A program made the translations under genes and the position numbers. Below, piece after piece: positions 16,656-24,141 of a DNA stretch of 38,847 nucleotides. Origin of the DNA: Cyanobacteria bacterium CYA (GTDB lineage Bacteria; Planctomycetota; Phycisphaerae; Phycisphaerales; UBA1924); contig RHKP01000026.1 of assembly GCA_008363215.1 (NCBI GenBank), positions 1 through 38,847 on the forward strand, read 5' to 3'. Each line of letters starts with the position of its first letter. The stretch's first letter is position 1. The notes under the pieces were generated by a model that searched no databases, was not told the origin of the DNA, and worked only from the letters and a program-made list of their open reading frames with translations.

Positions 16656-17850
16656 TCGTCGCAAGCGTGTGCTGCGCTCGCTCAAGGGGGCCTTGGCGCT
16701 GGTGCATTCGGGGACGGGGGCTCCCCCGCTGCGGGGCGGGTGGGAGCCGATGGCCGACTTCCACTATCTGACAGGCATTCGCGACGAGTCGGGGGCGGCG
16801 GTGCTGTTCGACGCGACGAACCCGGATCCGCGCCGGCGGATCATGCTGGTGCTGCGCCCGACCGATCCGGAACTGGAGCAGTGGGACGGGTTCCGCGATC
16901 TGATCAGCCGGAAGATGAAGCAGGCTACCGGGTTTGAATCGGTGATCCGCACCACCGCGCTCCCGCGGTTCCTGACGGCAGCGGCCAAACGGACCAAGCG
17001 TCTGGCGTGCCTGCACCAGTTTGCCGTGTACGAGGCGCCGGTGTCGGCGGATCTGGCGGTGTTTCGGAAGGTGGCTGAGCGTGTGCCGGGGGTGGCGATC
17101 GAGGATCGGACGGATCTGCTGCCGCAGATGCGGGCGATCAAGTCGCGCGCCGAGCAGGGGTTGATCCGCAAGGCGGCCGACGCAACGCGGCTGGGGTACG
17201 AGCGCGTGATGGGCGTGATCGCTCCGGGCGTGAGCGAGCGTGACGTGCAGCGGGCGCTGGAGGCCGGATTCATCGAAGGCGGGGGCGAGCGGACGGCGTA
17301 CAACTCGATCGTCGGAGCAGGCGCCAACGCGACGGTGCTGCATTACATGCGCAATGACGCGATGTTGGAGGATGGACAGGTGTTGTTGATCGACGCCGCA
17401 GCCGAAGTGGGCGGCTACGCGGCCGACGTGACGCGGGCCTTCCCTGTGTCGGGCAAGTTCACCAAGGAGCAGCGGGAGATTTACGACCTGGTGCTGCGGT
17501 CGCTAGACGCGGGGATCAAGGCGGCTCGCCCCGGCGCGACGTTCGTCGATGTTGACATGGCCAGCCGCGAAGTGATCGATCGCGCCGGACTGGGCGACAC
17601 GTTCGTGCACGGGATCGGGCATCACATCGGGCTGGAGGTGCATGACCCCCAGACGCAGGGCGGTCTCGAACCGGGGATGATCTTCACGATCGAGCCGGGC
17701 GTGTACCTGCAGGATCGCGGCCTGGGCATCCGCATCGAGGATGACGTGCTGATCACGCGCGACGGATGCAAGAACCTGACCAGCGCGATTCCGCGCACGG
17801 CCGAGGAAGTCGAAGCAGCGATGCGCGCCGCCCGTCGGCGTGCGCGATAG
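16618..17850 (+). CDS. pepP: M24 family Xaa-Pro aminopeptidase
   Basis: 410 aa cytoplasmic metallopeptidase that removes the N-terminal residue before proline. The N-terminal creatinase/PepP domain (about 1-165) includes D-F-H-Y-L-T-G. The pita-bread catalytic domain holds all five metal ligands: Asp 259 in L-L-I-D-A-A, Asp 270 in A-D-V-T-R, His 335 in G-I-G-H-H-I-G-L-E-V-H-D, Glu 359 in T-I-E-P-G-V-Y and Glu 374 in R-I-E-D-D-V. The start ATG 16618 has AGAGGA six bases upstream and lies inside the end of the preceding gene, so tilS, the pseudo-receiver and this gene form one operon. The specific name pepP is by family; prolidase activity cannot be excluded. Confidence 0.9.
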   Translation: MIRSPIKVEEFRDRRKRVLRSLKGALALVHSGTGAPPLRGGWEPMADFHYLTGIRDESGAAVLFDATNPDPRRRIMLVLRPTDPELEQWDGFRDLISRKMKQATGFESVIRTTALPRFLTAAAKRTKRLACLHQFAVYEAPVSADLAVFRKVAERVPGVAIEDRTDLLPQMRAIKSRAEQGLIRKAADATRLGYERVMGVIAPGVSERDVQRALEAGFIEGGGERTAYNSIVGAGANATVLHYMRNDAMLEDGQVLLIDAAAEVGGYAADVTRAFPVSGKFTKEQREIYDLVLRSLDAGIKAARPGATFVDVDMASREVIDRAGLGDTFVHGIGHHIGLEVHDPQTQGGLEPGMIFTIEPGVYLQDRGLGIRIEDDVLITRDGCKNLTSAIPRTAEEVEAAMRAARRRAR

Positions 17851-17966
17851 TCACGTGCCGCAGGCGTTTCGGGCTCGCGGGTGCGCTCCGGCGCTGGTGT
17901 TATCCACCGCGACTTGGCGCACGGCTCATGTCGCCGCGGCACACCGGAACCGCGCACATGACGTGC

Positions 17967-18404
17967 TTAGCCCCGCCGTGAGTTGCTGCGTCCAGCGCCG
18001 GCGTGCCGCGACGCGGGTGTCGGTTCGCCGCGGCTGCTGGCGTTGCGACCGGGCAGTTGCGCCGGGAGGTTGCGTGCCGGGCCGTCAAGTTTATCCAGAG
18101 CCGCCGTTGCGTCGTGGGCGGCGTGCTCGAGCAGCGACTCAACCTCAGCGGGTGCGAGCCGGTGTTCGCATGCGTATTCCAGGAACAGAGCCGCGGCCCG
18201 CGCCGACTCCTCTCGATCGACGCGCCGGGCAAAGTGAGGGTCGGCCTCCAGGTGGAGGGTGCGTTCGGCCAGGCGGCGTTTGATGTGGATGCGATCGCCG
18301 ACGGACATGCCGGCGACCCACGCGACCAGGGGAGAATCGGCAGGATTTGCGCGGTTGGTGGTGGCGCGTCCGGGGACTTGGTGCCTTGGCAGGTGATGAT
18401 TCAT
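17967..18404 (-). CDS. Hypothetical protein, helical, Glu/Ala/Arg-rich
   Basis: About 145 aa. A central helical part (H-I-K-R-R-L-A-E-R-T-L-H-L-E-A-D, then L-F-L-E-Y-A-C-E-H-R-L-A-P-A-E-V-E-S-L-L-E-H) looks like real protein, with strong G/C at third codon positions. The last 30 residues are low-complexity and basic. No family was recognised. The start at ATG 18404 has only a weak GAG nine bases upstream; ATG 18308 is another possibility. It stands alone, convergent with the M24 peptidase gene and divergent from the sigma factor gene. Confidence 0.5.
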   Translation of the reverse strand: MNHHLPRHQVPGRATTNRANPADSPLVAWVAGMSVGDRIHIKRRLAERTLHLEADPHFARRVDREESARAAALFLEYACEHRLAPAEVESLLEHAAHDATAALDKLDGPARNLPAQLPGRNASSRGEPTPASRHAGAGRSNSRRG

Positions 18405-18747
18405 GGGCGGTTGCTCGGCGATCCGAAAACCAGCGCGTCTTAGTGCGCCGCCTTCTGCGCGCACGAGGGGAGAGCAGTTCCCATGCGACAACCGAAACCG
18501 GGTGACGTTCTTTCAGGATTTTCCTGGTGGAACAAGAATTGGTGGAACCACCCTCTGTACCACGGCATCCGAAACGGTACTCTAGTGGGCAACATTCTGG
18601 AGACGCAGGGCTTCTTTTGCCCGCGCGGTATGGATTTCGCGGATGCCTGTGTGGTTTGAGCAGTCGGTGGGAACGACGACTCAAACGCGGCGAACGAGCA
18701 TATGGGTTCGAGGTGTGGGAGTCTCGATCGAACTGGGAGGCGTCCGA
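18405..18747. other. 343-base leader/intergenic region upstream of the ECF sigma gene
   Basis: This stretch is less GC-rich than its surroundings. It contains the direct repeat GGTGGAAC (about 18525-18550) and a short CAGGA-TTT-TCCTG hairpin. Promoters for the hypothetical gene and the sigma gene should lie here, and the repeated GGAAC words resemble -35 elements used by ECF sigma factors (GGAAC). A matching -10 could not be assigned, so autoregulation is only possible. No convincing coding frame was found. Confidence 0.4.
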
Positions 18748-19350
18748 ATGAGTTCGGAATCGCAGGCATTGCGCGTCCTCAACCTCTTCGAGAAGTTTTA
18801 CGAACGGGTGTACTGCTTCGCCCGTCGCTCGGTTGACGCACAGACGGCCGAGGATATCGCGCAGGATGTGTTCGTTCGACTGCTTGATCTTCAAGATCTT
18901 GAAACGAGAATCATCGAATCGAGTTATCTCATCAAGATCGCAGACAACCTGCTCAAGCGGCGCTACCGGAAACTCCAGCAGATCTACCGGCACGCGGCCG
19001 AAGAGCGGAAGCGAGGGGAAGAGGCAGTGTGCCGACCGGGTGATCGGGCGGGCGGCGGCGAAGGACAGGATTCCGATCTGGCAGAGTCTCTGCGGCAACT
19101 CAGCGCGCGCGAGCAGGATGCGGTGCAACTGATCATCCTGCGCGGGCTCAGTTACGATGAGGCGGCCGCAGCGCTCGGTGTCACGGCGTCGTCAGTCAAC
19201 AACTGGAAGTTCAGAGGCTTGCAGCGGCTCAAGCAGCACTCAAGCCCGAAGACAGCGGCGGGGCGAAACGCAGATGCATCAGGATCAACCAGGGGAAATG
19301 GACAACGTGATCAGCCCGGCAGAGCCCGCTATGGCCAAAGAGCGGGCTAG
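18748..19350 (+). CDS. ECF-type RNA polymerase sigma factor
   Basis: 200 aa. Region 2 is visible at about residues 15-75 (F-Y-E-R-V-Y-C-F-A-R-R, A-E-D-I-A-Q-D-V-F-V-R-L-L, then Y-L-I-K-I-A-D-N-L-L-K-R-R). Region 4 is at about 115-160 (L-S-A-R-E-Q-D-A-V-Q-L-I-I-L-R-G-L-S-Y) with the HTH A-A-A-A-L-G-V-T-A-S-S-V-N-N-W. It directs RNA polymerase to a dedicated promoter set; the regulon is unknown. GGGAGG lies seven bases before the ATG; the frame is open further upstream but without a site. The last 40 residues are low-complexity and overlap another frame with better coding character. No anti-sigma factor with zinc-finger or membrane features is adjacent. Confidence 0.88.
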   Translation: MSSESQALRVLNLFEKFYERVYCFARRSVDAQTAEDIAQDVFVRLLDLQDLETRIIESSYLIKIADNLLKRRYRKLQQIYRHAAEERKRGEEAVCRPGDRAGGGEGQDSDLAESLRQLSAREQDAVQLIILRGLSYDEAAAALGVTASSVNNWKFRGLQRLKQHSSPKTAAGRNADASGSTRGNGQRDQPGRARYGQRAG

Positions 19351-19522
19351 ACGCCGTCTGCTCGATCATCTCATGGTGCGCGTGGCGCAGGACGGCAACG
19401 GGCGGCGTGCCCGGGCCGACGCTCTGCTGCCCGGCGTGCTGCAGACGATGGAGTCACTTGGCCAGTCGACGCACACCCTCGACCAGCAACTGGATGTGCT
19501 CATGGTTTCCGACCGCGGCTAA
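19274..19522 (+). CDS. Small ORF overlapping the sigma factor 3' end and antisense to SCO1
   Basis: 82 aa starting inside the sigma gene in another frame. After residue 20 the sequence is a plausible amphipathic helical protein (A-K-E-R-A-R-R-R-L-L-D-H-L-M-V-R-V, then G-V-L-Q-T-M-E-S-L-G-Q-S) with a strong preference for G/C at third codon positions. Its last 69 bases are antisense to the end of the SCO1 gene. It could be a sigma-associated regulator, but no family was recognised and no clear ribosome site was found; ATG 19298 is another start. It is listed because coding character favours it over the sigma tail in the overlap. Confidence 0.4.
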   Translation: MHQDQPGEMDNVISPAEPAMAKERARRRLLDHLMVRVAQDGNGRRARADALLPGVLQTMESLGQSTHTLDQQLDVLMVSDRG

Positions 19523-20152
19523 CGCCAGCACCCTGCGGTCCGGCGCGATGAGCACCAGGTGCGTTGGGTGCAGGATGTTGTCGCCCTGCTCCCCGTTCGA
19601 GAGCGTCACCGGGGCGCTGCCGTCCCGTTCAAATGCAAAACCGAGCCCCTCGGTCATCATCGCCTCGATCTGCGCCGGGTCCCCGGTGATAAAGGTCCAG
19701 TTTGACAGATCGGCGTCGTGACTCTCGGCGTATGAGCGCAGCACGCCCGGGGCGTCGTACTCCGCGTCGACGCTGAAACTGATGAACTGCACACCGGTGC
19801 CCGCCAGTTCCTGCTGGATGCGGCGCATCTCGGTGGTCATCGTCGGGCACGGCCCGGGGCAACGGGTGAAGAAGAAGTCGATAATGCTCCACTTTCCGTC
19901 GAAGATCGTTTCATCGACCACCTTGCCGTCCTGGTCGATCAGGCGGAAGGGGCGGATCTTCATGCCACTCAGCACCGCCGCAGGCTGCCCGGGGATGATC
20001 GTGTCCTCGCCCGGGCTCAGCGAAGCCGCCGCCGCGGGCCCCGTGCTCTGCACGCGCGAGGGCGCCAGCACGAGCATCACGCCCGTGGCGACGCTCGCTG
20101 CGACAACGGCCGAAACGGCGAGCTTGGTGACGATGGCGACGGTTCGCGGCAT
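19454..20152 (-). CDS. SCO1/SenC/PrrC family copper chaperone
   Basis: 232 aa membrane-anchored thioredoxin-fold protein that helps load copper into the CuA site of cytochrome c oxidase. An N-terminal anchor (about 8-30) is followed by D-G-K-W-S-I-I-D-F-F-F-T. Then come the copper-binding C-x-x-x-C in R-C-P-G-P-C-P-T and a distal His in L-H-P-T-H-L-V-L-I, all as in Sco1. The start ATG 20152 has GGAGG ten bases upstream; the longer frame to 20311 covers an intergenic repeat. It lies downstream of ctaB on the same strand, consistent with oxidase assembly. Its 3' end overlaps a small ORF on the other strand. Confidence 0.92.
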   Translation of the reverse strand: MPRTVAIVTKLAVSAVVAASVATGVMLVLAPSRVQSTGPAAAASLSPGEDTIIPGQPAAVLSGMKIRPFRLIDQDGKVVDETIFDGKWSIIDFFFTRCPGPCPTMTTEMRRIQQELAGTGVQFISFSVDAEYDAPGVLRSYAESHDADLSNWTFITGDPAQIEAMMTEGLGFAFERDGSAPVTLSNGEQGDNILHPTHLVLIAPDRRVLALAAVGNHEHIQLLVEGVRRLAK

Positions 20153-20463
20153 GGGTGCAGACCCTCCGGAGGGAATGCTAGGATTGGGCCGGGGAAAGTG
20201 CGCAACGACCTCGTGAGTCTTGCTCGCAGGATGGCGTGCCTTCACGACCCCGGTGAATGCCGGCGCGAATCGCAGCCATCCAAAGCCATAGCCACGGCAT
20301 CCGGGCGCCAAGGCGCCGGCGCAAAGCCGGTCACACTGGGCTCACCCCCTCCGTCCGGCGGCACAAGACACCTCCCTCCGCAGGGGAGGATCTGCAAGAT
20401 CAGTCCCAACTCGTGGCGCAAGTCACCCTTCCGCTCGCCAACGGGGAGGCTCGCAAAACCCCG
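20153..20463. other. 311-base gap between ctaB and SCO1 containing a dispersed repeat
   Basis: No coding frame with family likeness is present. The region holds the 56-base dispersed repeat at 20345-20400 and further GC-rich words. Since ctaB and SCO1 are co-oriented, the gap may separate their transcription or carry an SCO1 promoter, but no clear promoter or terminator was identified. Confidence 0.45.
20345..20400 (+). repeat. Dispersed intergenic repeat, copy 1
   Basis: It starts CCCCCTCCGTCCGGC, continues with CACCTCCC then CGCAGGG, and ends GAGGATCTGCAAGA. It aligns over its whole length with 27247-27300, with about 80% identity by eye and small indels. Internal complementarity (CCTCC...GGAGG) allows a hairpin. 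Sequences of this style are common dispersed intergenic repeats in high-GC genomes. Confidence 0.65.
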
Positions 20464-21429
20464 TTAGAGCAGCACGACGCGGACGAAGGCCTCGCCGACC
20501 ATCACCACCAGCAGCACGGGCAGGTGCATGATCGAGGCAAAGAAGACGCGCCTGGCGACCTCTTGCGTCCTCGAGAGCGCCAGGCGAACCGACATCGCCA
20601 GAAACGCAAGCCCGGACACCAGCGCCACGACGAAACTGACCGGTCCGAGCGAGTGCGGCATCGCAGCCACCGGCGCCAGTGTGGCCGGCACCAGCAAGGC
20701 GGCCGTGAAGCAGACCACGAAAGCGGTGCCCATGCCGGTGCGGTCGATCACCGGAAGCATCCTCATGCCTCCGCGCTCGTAGTCGTCGCGGAACATCCAC
20801 GCGATGGCCATGAAGTGCGGGATTTGCCAGACCATCATCAGCCAGAACAGCGACTGCGCGCCCGGCTGGAGCACGATCTCAAGACCCGCGTCGGGCGAGG
20901 CAGCCGTCCACCCGATCAGCGGAGGCAGCGCCCCGGGTATGGCCCCGATGAGCGTGCACCAGGCGCTCTTGGGCTTCATCGGCGTGTAAATGAAGACATA
21001 GGTGATGGTGCAGGTCAGAGCGATGAGCGCCGGCACCGGCCCGATCGCAAGCAGGACCAGCGTTCCGCCTAGTGAGAGCACAAGACCCAGTTTGAGAACG
21101 GTGCTGTGGCCCAAGCGTTCGGCGGGCAGCGGGCGACCCTGCGTGCGACGCATGCGCGCGTCGCGTTCCGATTCCCACCACTGATTCAGCGAGGCGGCGC
21201 CCCCCGCAGACAGCGCGGTGCCGGCCCCGGCGAGCAGCCCGGGAACCAACGCGGCCGCGAAAGAGTCGCCGTGCAGACTGAGCCAGGCCAGGACAAACCC
21301 CACCATCGAAGTGATGGTGACAAGTTTGGTGATGCCTGGCTTGGTGGTCTCGAACAGCGCCCGGATCCAATCCCACCCCGAGGCACGGGTGACCAGTTCC
21401 GGATTGGGTATCGCGGTGAGTCGGCTCAT
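20464..21429 (-). CDS. ctaB: Protoheme IX farnesyltransferase (heme O synthase, CtaB/COX10)
   Basis: 321 aa polytopic UbiA-family prenyltransferase that farnesylates heme B to heme O for haem-copper oxidases. The first prenyl-diphosphate motif is N-Q-W-W-E-S-E-R-D-A-R-M followed by R-T-Q-G-R-P-L-P (about residues 77-97), close to the CtaB form N-D-x-x-D-x-x-x-D...R-T-x-x-R-P-L. About nine hydrophobic helices are visible, with T-K-P-G-I-T-K-L-V near the N terminus. The ATG 21429 matches the family start; the frame open to 21552 is not conserved. It is followed on the same strand by SCO1, another oxidase-assembly gene. Confidence 0.92.
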   Translation of the reverse strand: MSRLTAIPNPELVTRASGWDWIRALFETTKPGITKLVTITSMVGFVLAWLSLHGDSFAAALVPGLLAGAGTALSAGGAASLNQWWESERDARMRRTQGRPLPAERLGHSTVLKLGLVLSLGGTLVLLAIGPVPALIALTCTITYVFIYTPMKPKSAWCTLIGAIPGALPPLIGWTAASPDAGLEIVLQPGAQSLFWLMMVWQIPHFMAIAWMFRDDYERGGMRMLPVIDRTGMGTAFVVCFTAALLVPATLAPVAAMPHSLGPVSFVVALVSGLAFLAMSVRLALSRTQEVARRVFFASIMHLPVLLVVMVGEAFVRVVLL

Positions 21430-21532
21430 GTGGGTTTCTCGTGGAGGCCCATTGTAGCCCTGCGCGGATCGGCGTCGGTCGACCCGTCGTATCAGCCCGC
21501 GTTGGGTGGCGGCACGGGCATTTCCCGGGGCT

Positions 21533-22927
21533 TCAGCGACGGGCCGGCTCAATCACACCTCGACACTCGCCGAAGCCGATCCGCCGGAACCCCTCGCGTT
21601 GGCAGTAGCCCTTGATGATGACTTCGTCGCCATCTTCGAGGAAGCGGCGGGTCTCGCCGGTGGGCAGGGTGATGGGGGTGCGGGCGGTCGTGGGCTTGAC
21701 GACCGGCGGGGTGGCCCACGGGTCGCCGTCCCAAGTCAGTTCGAGCAGGCACCCGCGGGAGTCGCGGGTCGGGCCGGAGATGGTGCCGCTGCCGAGCAGG
21801 TCGCCGGGCTGGAGGTTGCACCCGTTGGACGTGTGGTGGGAGATCATCTGGGCGACGGTCCAGTACATGTCGCGGAAGTTGCCCTTGCTCAGGCGCACAG
21901 GGCTGAGCCCGCGGTTGCGCATCTGCTTGGTGGCCAGGTGCACTTCCAGCGTGATGTCGAACCCGCCGGCGTCGCGGTTGGAAAGTGAGTCCAGGTGCGG
22001 CAGCGGCTGCGGGTCGCCGGGCGGTCGCTCCATCGCGGGGACGCGGAACGGGGCGAGGGCTTCCATGGTCACGATGCACGGGCTGACGGTCGTCGCGAAG
22101 TTCTTGGCCAGGAACGGGCCGAGCGGCTGGTACTCCCACTTCTGCACGTCGCGGGCCGACCAGTCGTTGAGCAGACACAGCCCGAGGATGTGGTCTTCGG
22201 CCTCGGTTATCGAGACCGGGCGGCCGAGCTCGTTGCCACGCCCGATGACGACGCCCAGTTCGAGTTCGTAGTCGAGCATCTTGCACGGGGCGAAGGTGGG
22301 ACGGGCCTCTGGCCCGTCTTCGGCCGGCGCCTGCTGCCCATGAGGTCGCACGATCGGCGTGCCCGACGGCACGATCGACGAAGCGCGGCCGTGGTAGCCG
22401 ACGGGGATCCACTTGTAGTTGGGTAGAAGCGGGTTGTCGGGGCGGAACATGGAGCCGACGTTGGTCGCGTGGTAGACGGAGGCGTAGAAGTCGGTGTAAT
22501 CGTTCGTCCGCGCAGGGATGTGCGACCTCCGGGAGGACCATTCAACCATGACTGCTCCGACGTCTTGGCGCTCCTCTTTGGTTGCGATCGTGCTGAGCAA
22601 ACGGCTCAACTCACGACGAAGCACGCTGCGTTGCTCGTGGGTGAGATCACAGATGTCGTTGGCCATCGTGGCACCGGGACGAAACGCCAACGCGGCTGGG
22701 CCCACGTCAGTCTGAGCGACCGACCTGAGGTGCCCTCGGTTCCAAAGGTCGTAGAGCAGTACGACCTTGTTGCCAATGACCGTGCCCACATAGGGCCCAT
22801 CAGTGTCTTCGGCGTCGAACGTGACGAAGGGCAGATTCTGAATCGGAAAGTCCGTCTCCGGGTCGTTGGCGCTTTCGACCCAGGATTCGAGTTTGGGGTC
22901 GTGGGTTTCATCGATGGCGTAGGGCAT
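21533..22927 (-). CDS. fahA: Fumarylacetoacetase
   Basis: 464 aa, near the usual bacterial/eukaryotic length. It hydrolyses fumarylacetoacetate to fumarate and acetoacetate, the last step of tyrosine/homogentisate catabolism. It has the N-terminal FAH domain (about 1-125) and the catalytic domain with T-D-F-Y-A-S-V-Y-H-A-T-N-V-G (metal Asp and catalytic His), the metal Glu pair in Y-E-L-E-L-G-V-V-I-G, and N-D-W-S-A-R-D-V-Q-K-W-E-Y-Q-P-L-G-P-F. All the residues expected for activity are seen. CAGGAG lies five bases before the ATG. No other tyrosine-catabolism gene (hmgA, hpd) is in the window. Confidence 0.95.
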   Translation of the reverse strand: MPYAIDETHDPKLESWVESANDPETDFPIQNLPFVTFDAEDTDGPYVGTVIGNKVVLLYDLWNRGHLRSVAQTDVGPAALAFRPGATMANDICDLTHEQRSVLRRELSRLLSTIATKEERQDVGAVMVEWSSRRSHIPARTNDYTDFYASVYHATNVGSMFRPDNPLLPNYKWIPVGYHGRASSIVPSGTPIVRPHGQQAPAEDGPEARPTFAPCKMLDYELELGVVIGRGNELGRPVSITEAEDHILGLCLLNDWSARDVQKWEYQPLGPFLAKNFATTVSPCIVTMEALAPFRVPAMERPPGDPQPLPHLDSLSNRDAGGFDITLEVHLATKQMRNRGLSPVRLSKGNFRDMYWTVAQMISHHTSNGCNLQPGDLLGSGTISGPTRDSRGCLLELTWDGDPWATPPVVKPTTARTPITLPTGETRRFLEDGDEVIIKGYCQREGFRRIGFGECRGVIEPARR

Positions 22928-22935
22928 GGGGGCTC

Positions 22936-23093
22936 CTGGGTAGGTCGGCTCTCCGAGCCGACGGTGGGGCCGGTTTTCAACCGGCCTGGGTCAGTTCCAT
23001 TCGGGGAGCCGACCTTTCGATCGGAGCCGCAACAGGCCGGTTGGAAACCGTCCCCACCGGCTGAAACTCGGTCCCACTGATCTACCCACCCTA
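22936..23093. repeat. Cluster of hairpin repeats upstream of fumarylacetoacetase
   Basis: Perfect hairpins occur at 22944-22962 (GTCGGCTC-TCC-GAGCCGAC) and 22968-22986 (GGCCGGTT-TTC-AACCGGCC). About 23033-23056 the sequence CAGGCCGGTTGGAAACCG plus TCCCCACC is an inverted copy of GGTGGGGCCGGTTTTCAACC plus GGCCTG (22963-22988), with only a few mismatches. The whole unit therefore looks like nested palindromes, possibly two head-to-head copies of one element. It lies immediately upstream of the fahA start and could affect its transcription. Confidence 0.65.
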
Positions 23094-23134
23094 GGACGCC
23101 GGACCTTTGGGCGTCCTCGCCCACAAGTCCGGGT
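23094..23134 (+). repeat. 41-bp palindromic element, copy B
   Basis: Same 41-base length and ends (GGACGCCGGA...TCCGGGT) as copies A and C. The outer stem is CCGGAC/GTCCGG and the inner stem is GGGCG/CGCCC. Relative to copies A and C (CCGGAG/CTCCGG and GCCCG/CGGGC), both strands of each stem have changed together. It is followed 22 bases later by an inverted copy. Confidence 0.8.
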
Positions 23135-23156
23135 TTGGGCGTCGTGGCTGCGATCG

Positions 23157-23197
23157 ACCCGGACCTTTGCTCGCGGACTCGCACACGTCCGGCGTCC
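23157..23197 (-). repeat. 41-bp palindromic element, copy B' (inverted)
   Basis: On the minus strand it reads GGACGCCGGAC...GTCCGGGT, again exactly 41 bases. The outer stem CCGGAC/GTCCGG is intact, while the inner stem (GCGAG versus CGAGC) is largely mispaired, suggesting decay. With copy B it forms a head-to-head pair in the 496-base gap between fahA and the PEP-CTERM gene. The rest of that gap (23198-23423) shows no gene. Confidence 0.75.
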
Positions 23198-23423
23198 CGA
23201 GGGGTGCTCGGGCGACGCCGCGTGTTCCGCGGGCGGCAGGATGCCGCCCCTCCTGTCACCGTGGTCCGGCACGCCCTTATCGGGCACAACACGCCGGGAT
23301 TCGAGCGCTTTTCCCGCCCTGATCCTCCGAGTGCACTTGATCCTGCGGTTCGGGGTGGCATGATTAGCCCCACCCGAGCCGGGGAGAGAGCCCGGGGGCA
23401 ACGCAAAGAGTGGAGAGCATCGC

Positions 23424-24032
23424 ATGAAGTTCGGCTTGCTTGTGTGCGCGGCAATGGCTGTGGCCCCCATCGCGTCGGCCCAGAACCTGATCATCAACGG
23501 CAGCTTCGAAGACAGCAGCCTCAACCCCGGCGGCGGCTGGATCCCCGTCGGCGGCGGGAGCGGCGCGATCGACGGATGGACCACCATCGGCAACGGCGTG
23601 GACTACATGGGCACGCTCTGGCCCGCGGCCGAGGGCGTCCGCTGCCTCGACATCAACAACGTCGCCCCGGGCGGGGTCTTCCAGAGCTTTGCGACCACGG
23701 CGGGGCGAACCTACACGGTGACGTTTGCGATGAGCGCGAACATGTTCGGCGGCCCGGCACTCAAGACGATGGACGTCTCGGCGGGCGGCAGCGTGGCCAG
23801 TTTTGAGTTCGACTACGTGGCCGAGGGCGCGACGTCGACCGATCCGAAGTGGACGTACCACGAGTGGCAGTTCGTCGCGACCGGCTCGGTGACGACGCTG
23901 GAGTTTGCGAGCACGACGGCCGGCAGCGTGTACGGGCCGGCGATCGACGACATCGTGGTGATCCCGACCCCGGGATCGATCGCGCTGATGGCGCTGGGGC
24001 TGGCGGGGATCGGGCTGCGCCGGCGCGGGTGA
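23424..24032 (+). CDS. DUF642 domain protein with PEP-CTERM-like sorting tail
   Basis: 202 aa exported protein. The signal peptide (M-K-F-G-L-L-V-C-A-A-M-A-V) is probably cleaved after A-S-A at residue 19. The mature part starts N-L-I-I-N-G-S-F-E and has W/G/Y-rich DUF642 motifs (G-W-T-T, V-D-Y-M-G-T-L-W, G-G-V-F-Q-S-F, Y-T-V-T-F-A). The C terminus is V-I-P-T-P-G-S followed by a hydrophobic helix and R-R-R-G, a PEP-CTERM-type tail with P-T-P in place of P-E-P. Such tails are recognised by exosortases and target proteins to the envelope or extracellular matrix. GGAGAG lies before the ATG. No exosortase gene is in this window. Confidence 0.85.
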   Translation: MKFGLLVCAAMAVAPIASAQNLIINGSFEDSSLNPGGGWIPVGGGSGAIDGWTTIGNGVDYMGTLWPAAEGVRCLDINNVAPGGVFQSFATTAGRTYTVTFAMSANMFGGPALKTMDVSAGGSVASFEFDYVAEGATSTDPKWTYHEWQFVATGSVTTLEFASTTAGSVYGPAIDDIVVIPTPGSIALMALGLAGIGLRRRG

Positions 24033-24072
24033 GCACGGCAAAGCCCTGCTTTCGAGTCGGGCCTCTTTGAAC

Positions 24073-24091
24073 CCCGGCTCGGCGAGCCGGG
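24073..24091. terminator. Perfect 8-bp hairpin after the DUF642 gene
   Basis: CCCGGCTC (24073-24080), loop GGC, GAGCCGGG (24084-24091). It is 40 bases after the stop and 50 before aroDE. No T run follows. It is a possible terminator or a small dispersed hairpin of the same style as 22944-22962. Confidence 0.4.
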
Positions 24092-24141
24092 CCACTCCTT
24101 CGTGCCTCCGTGCCTGTATGCCTTCCCCGTACACTCCCCGC

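Noticed and set aside
18145..19128. Long minus-strand frame across the sigma factor and its leader
   Set aside because: Ser/Arg/Pro-rich composition; the plus strand carries clear ECF regions 2 and 4.
23360..23423. Possible c-di-GMP (GEMM) riboswitch before the DUF642 gene, from the words GGCAACGCAAAG
   Set aside because: The GEMM core and its two-stem layout cannot be drawn; only one short word matches.
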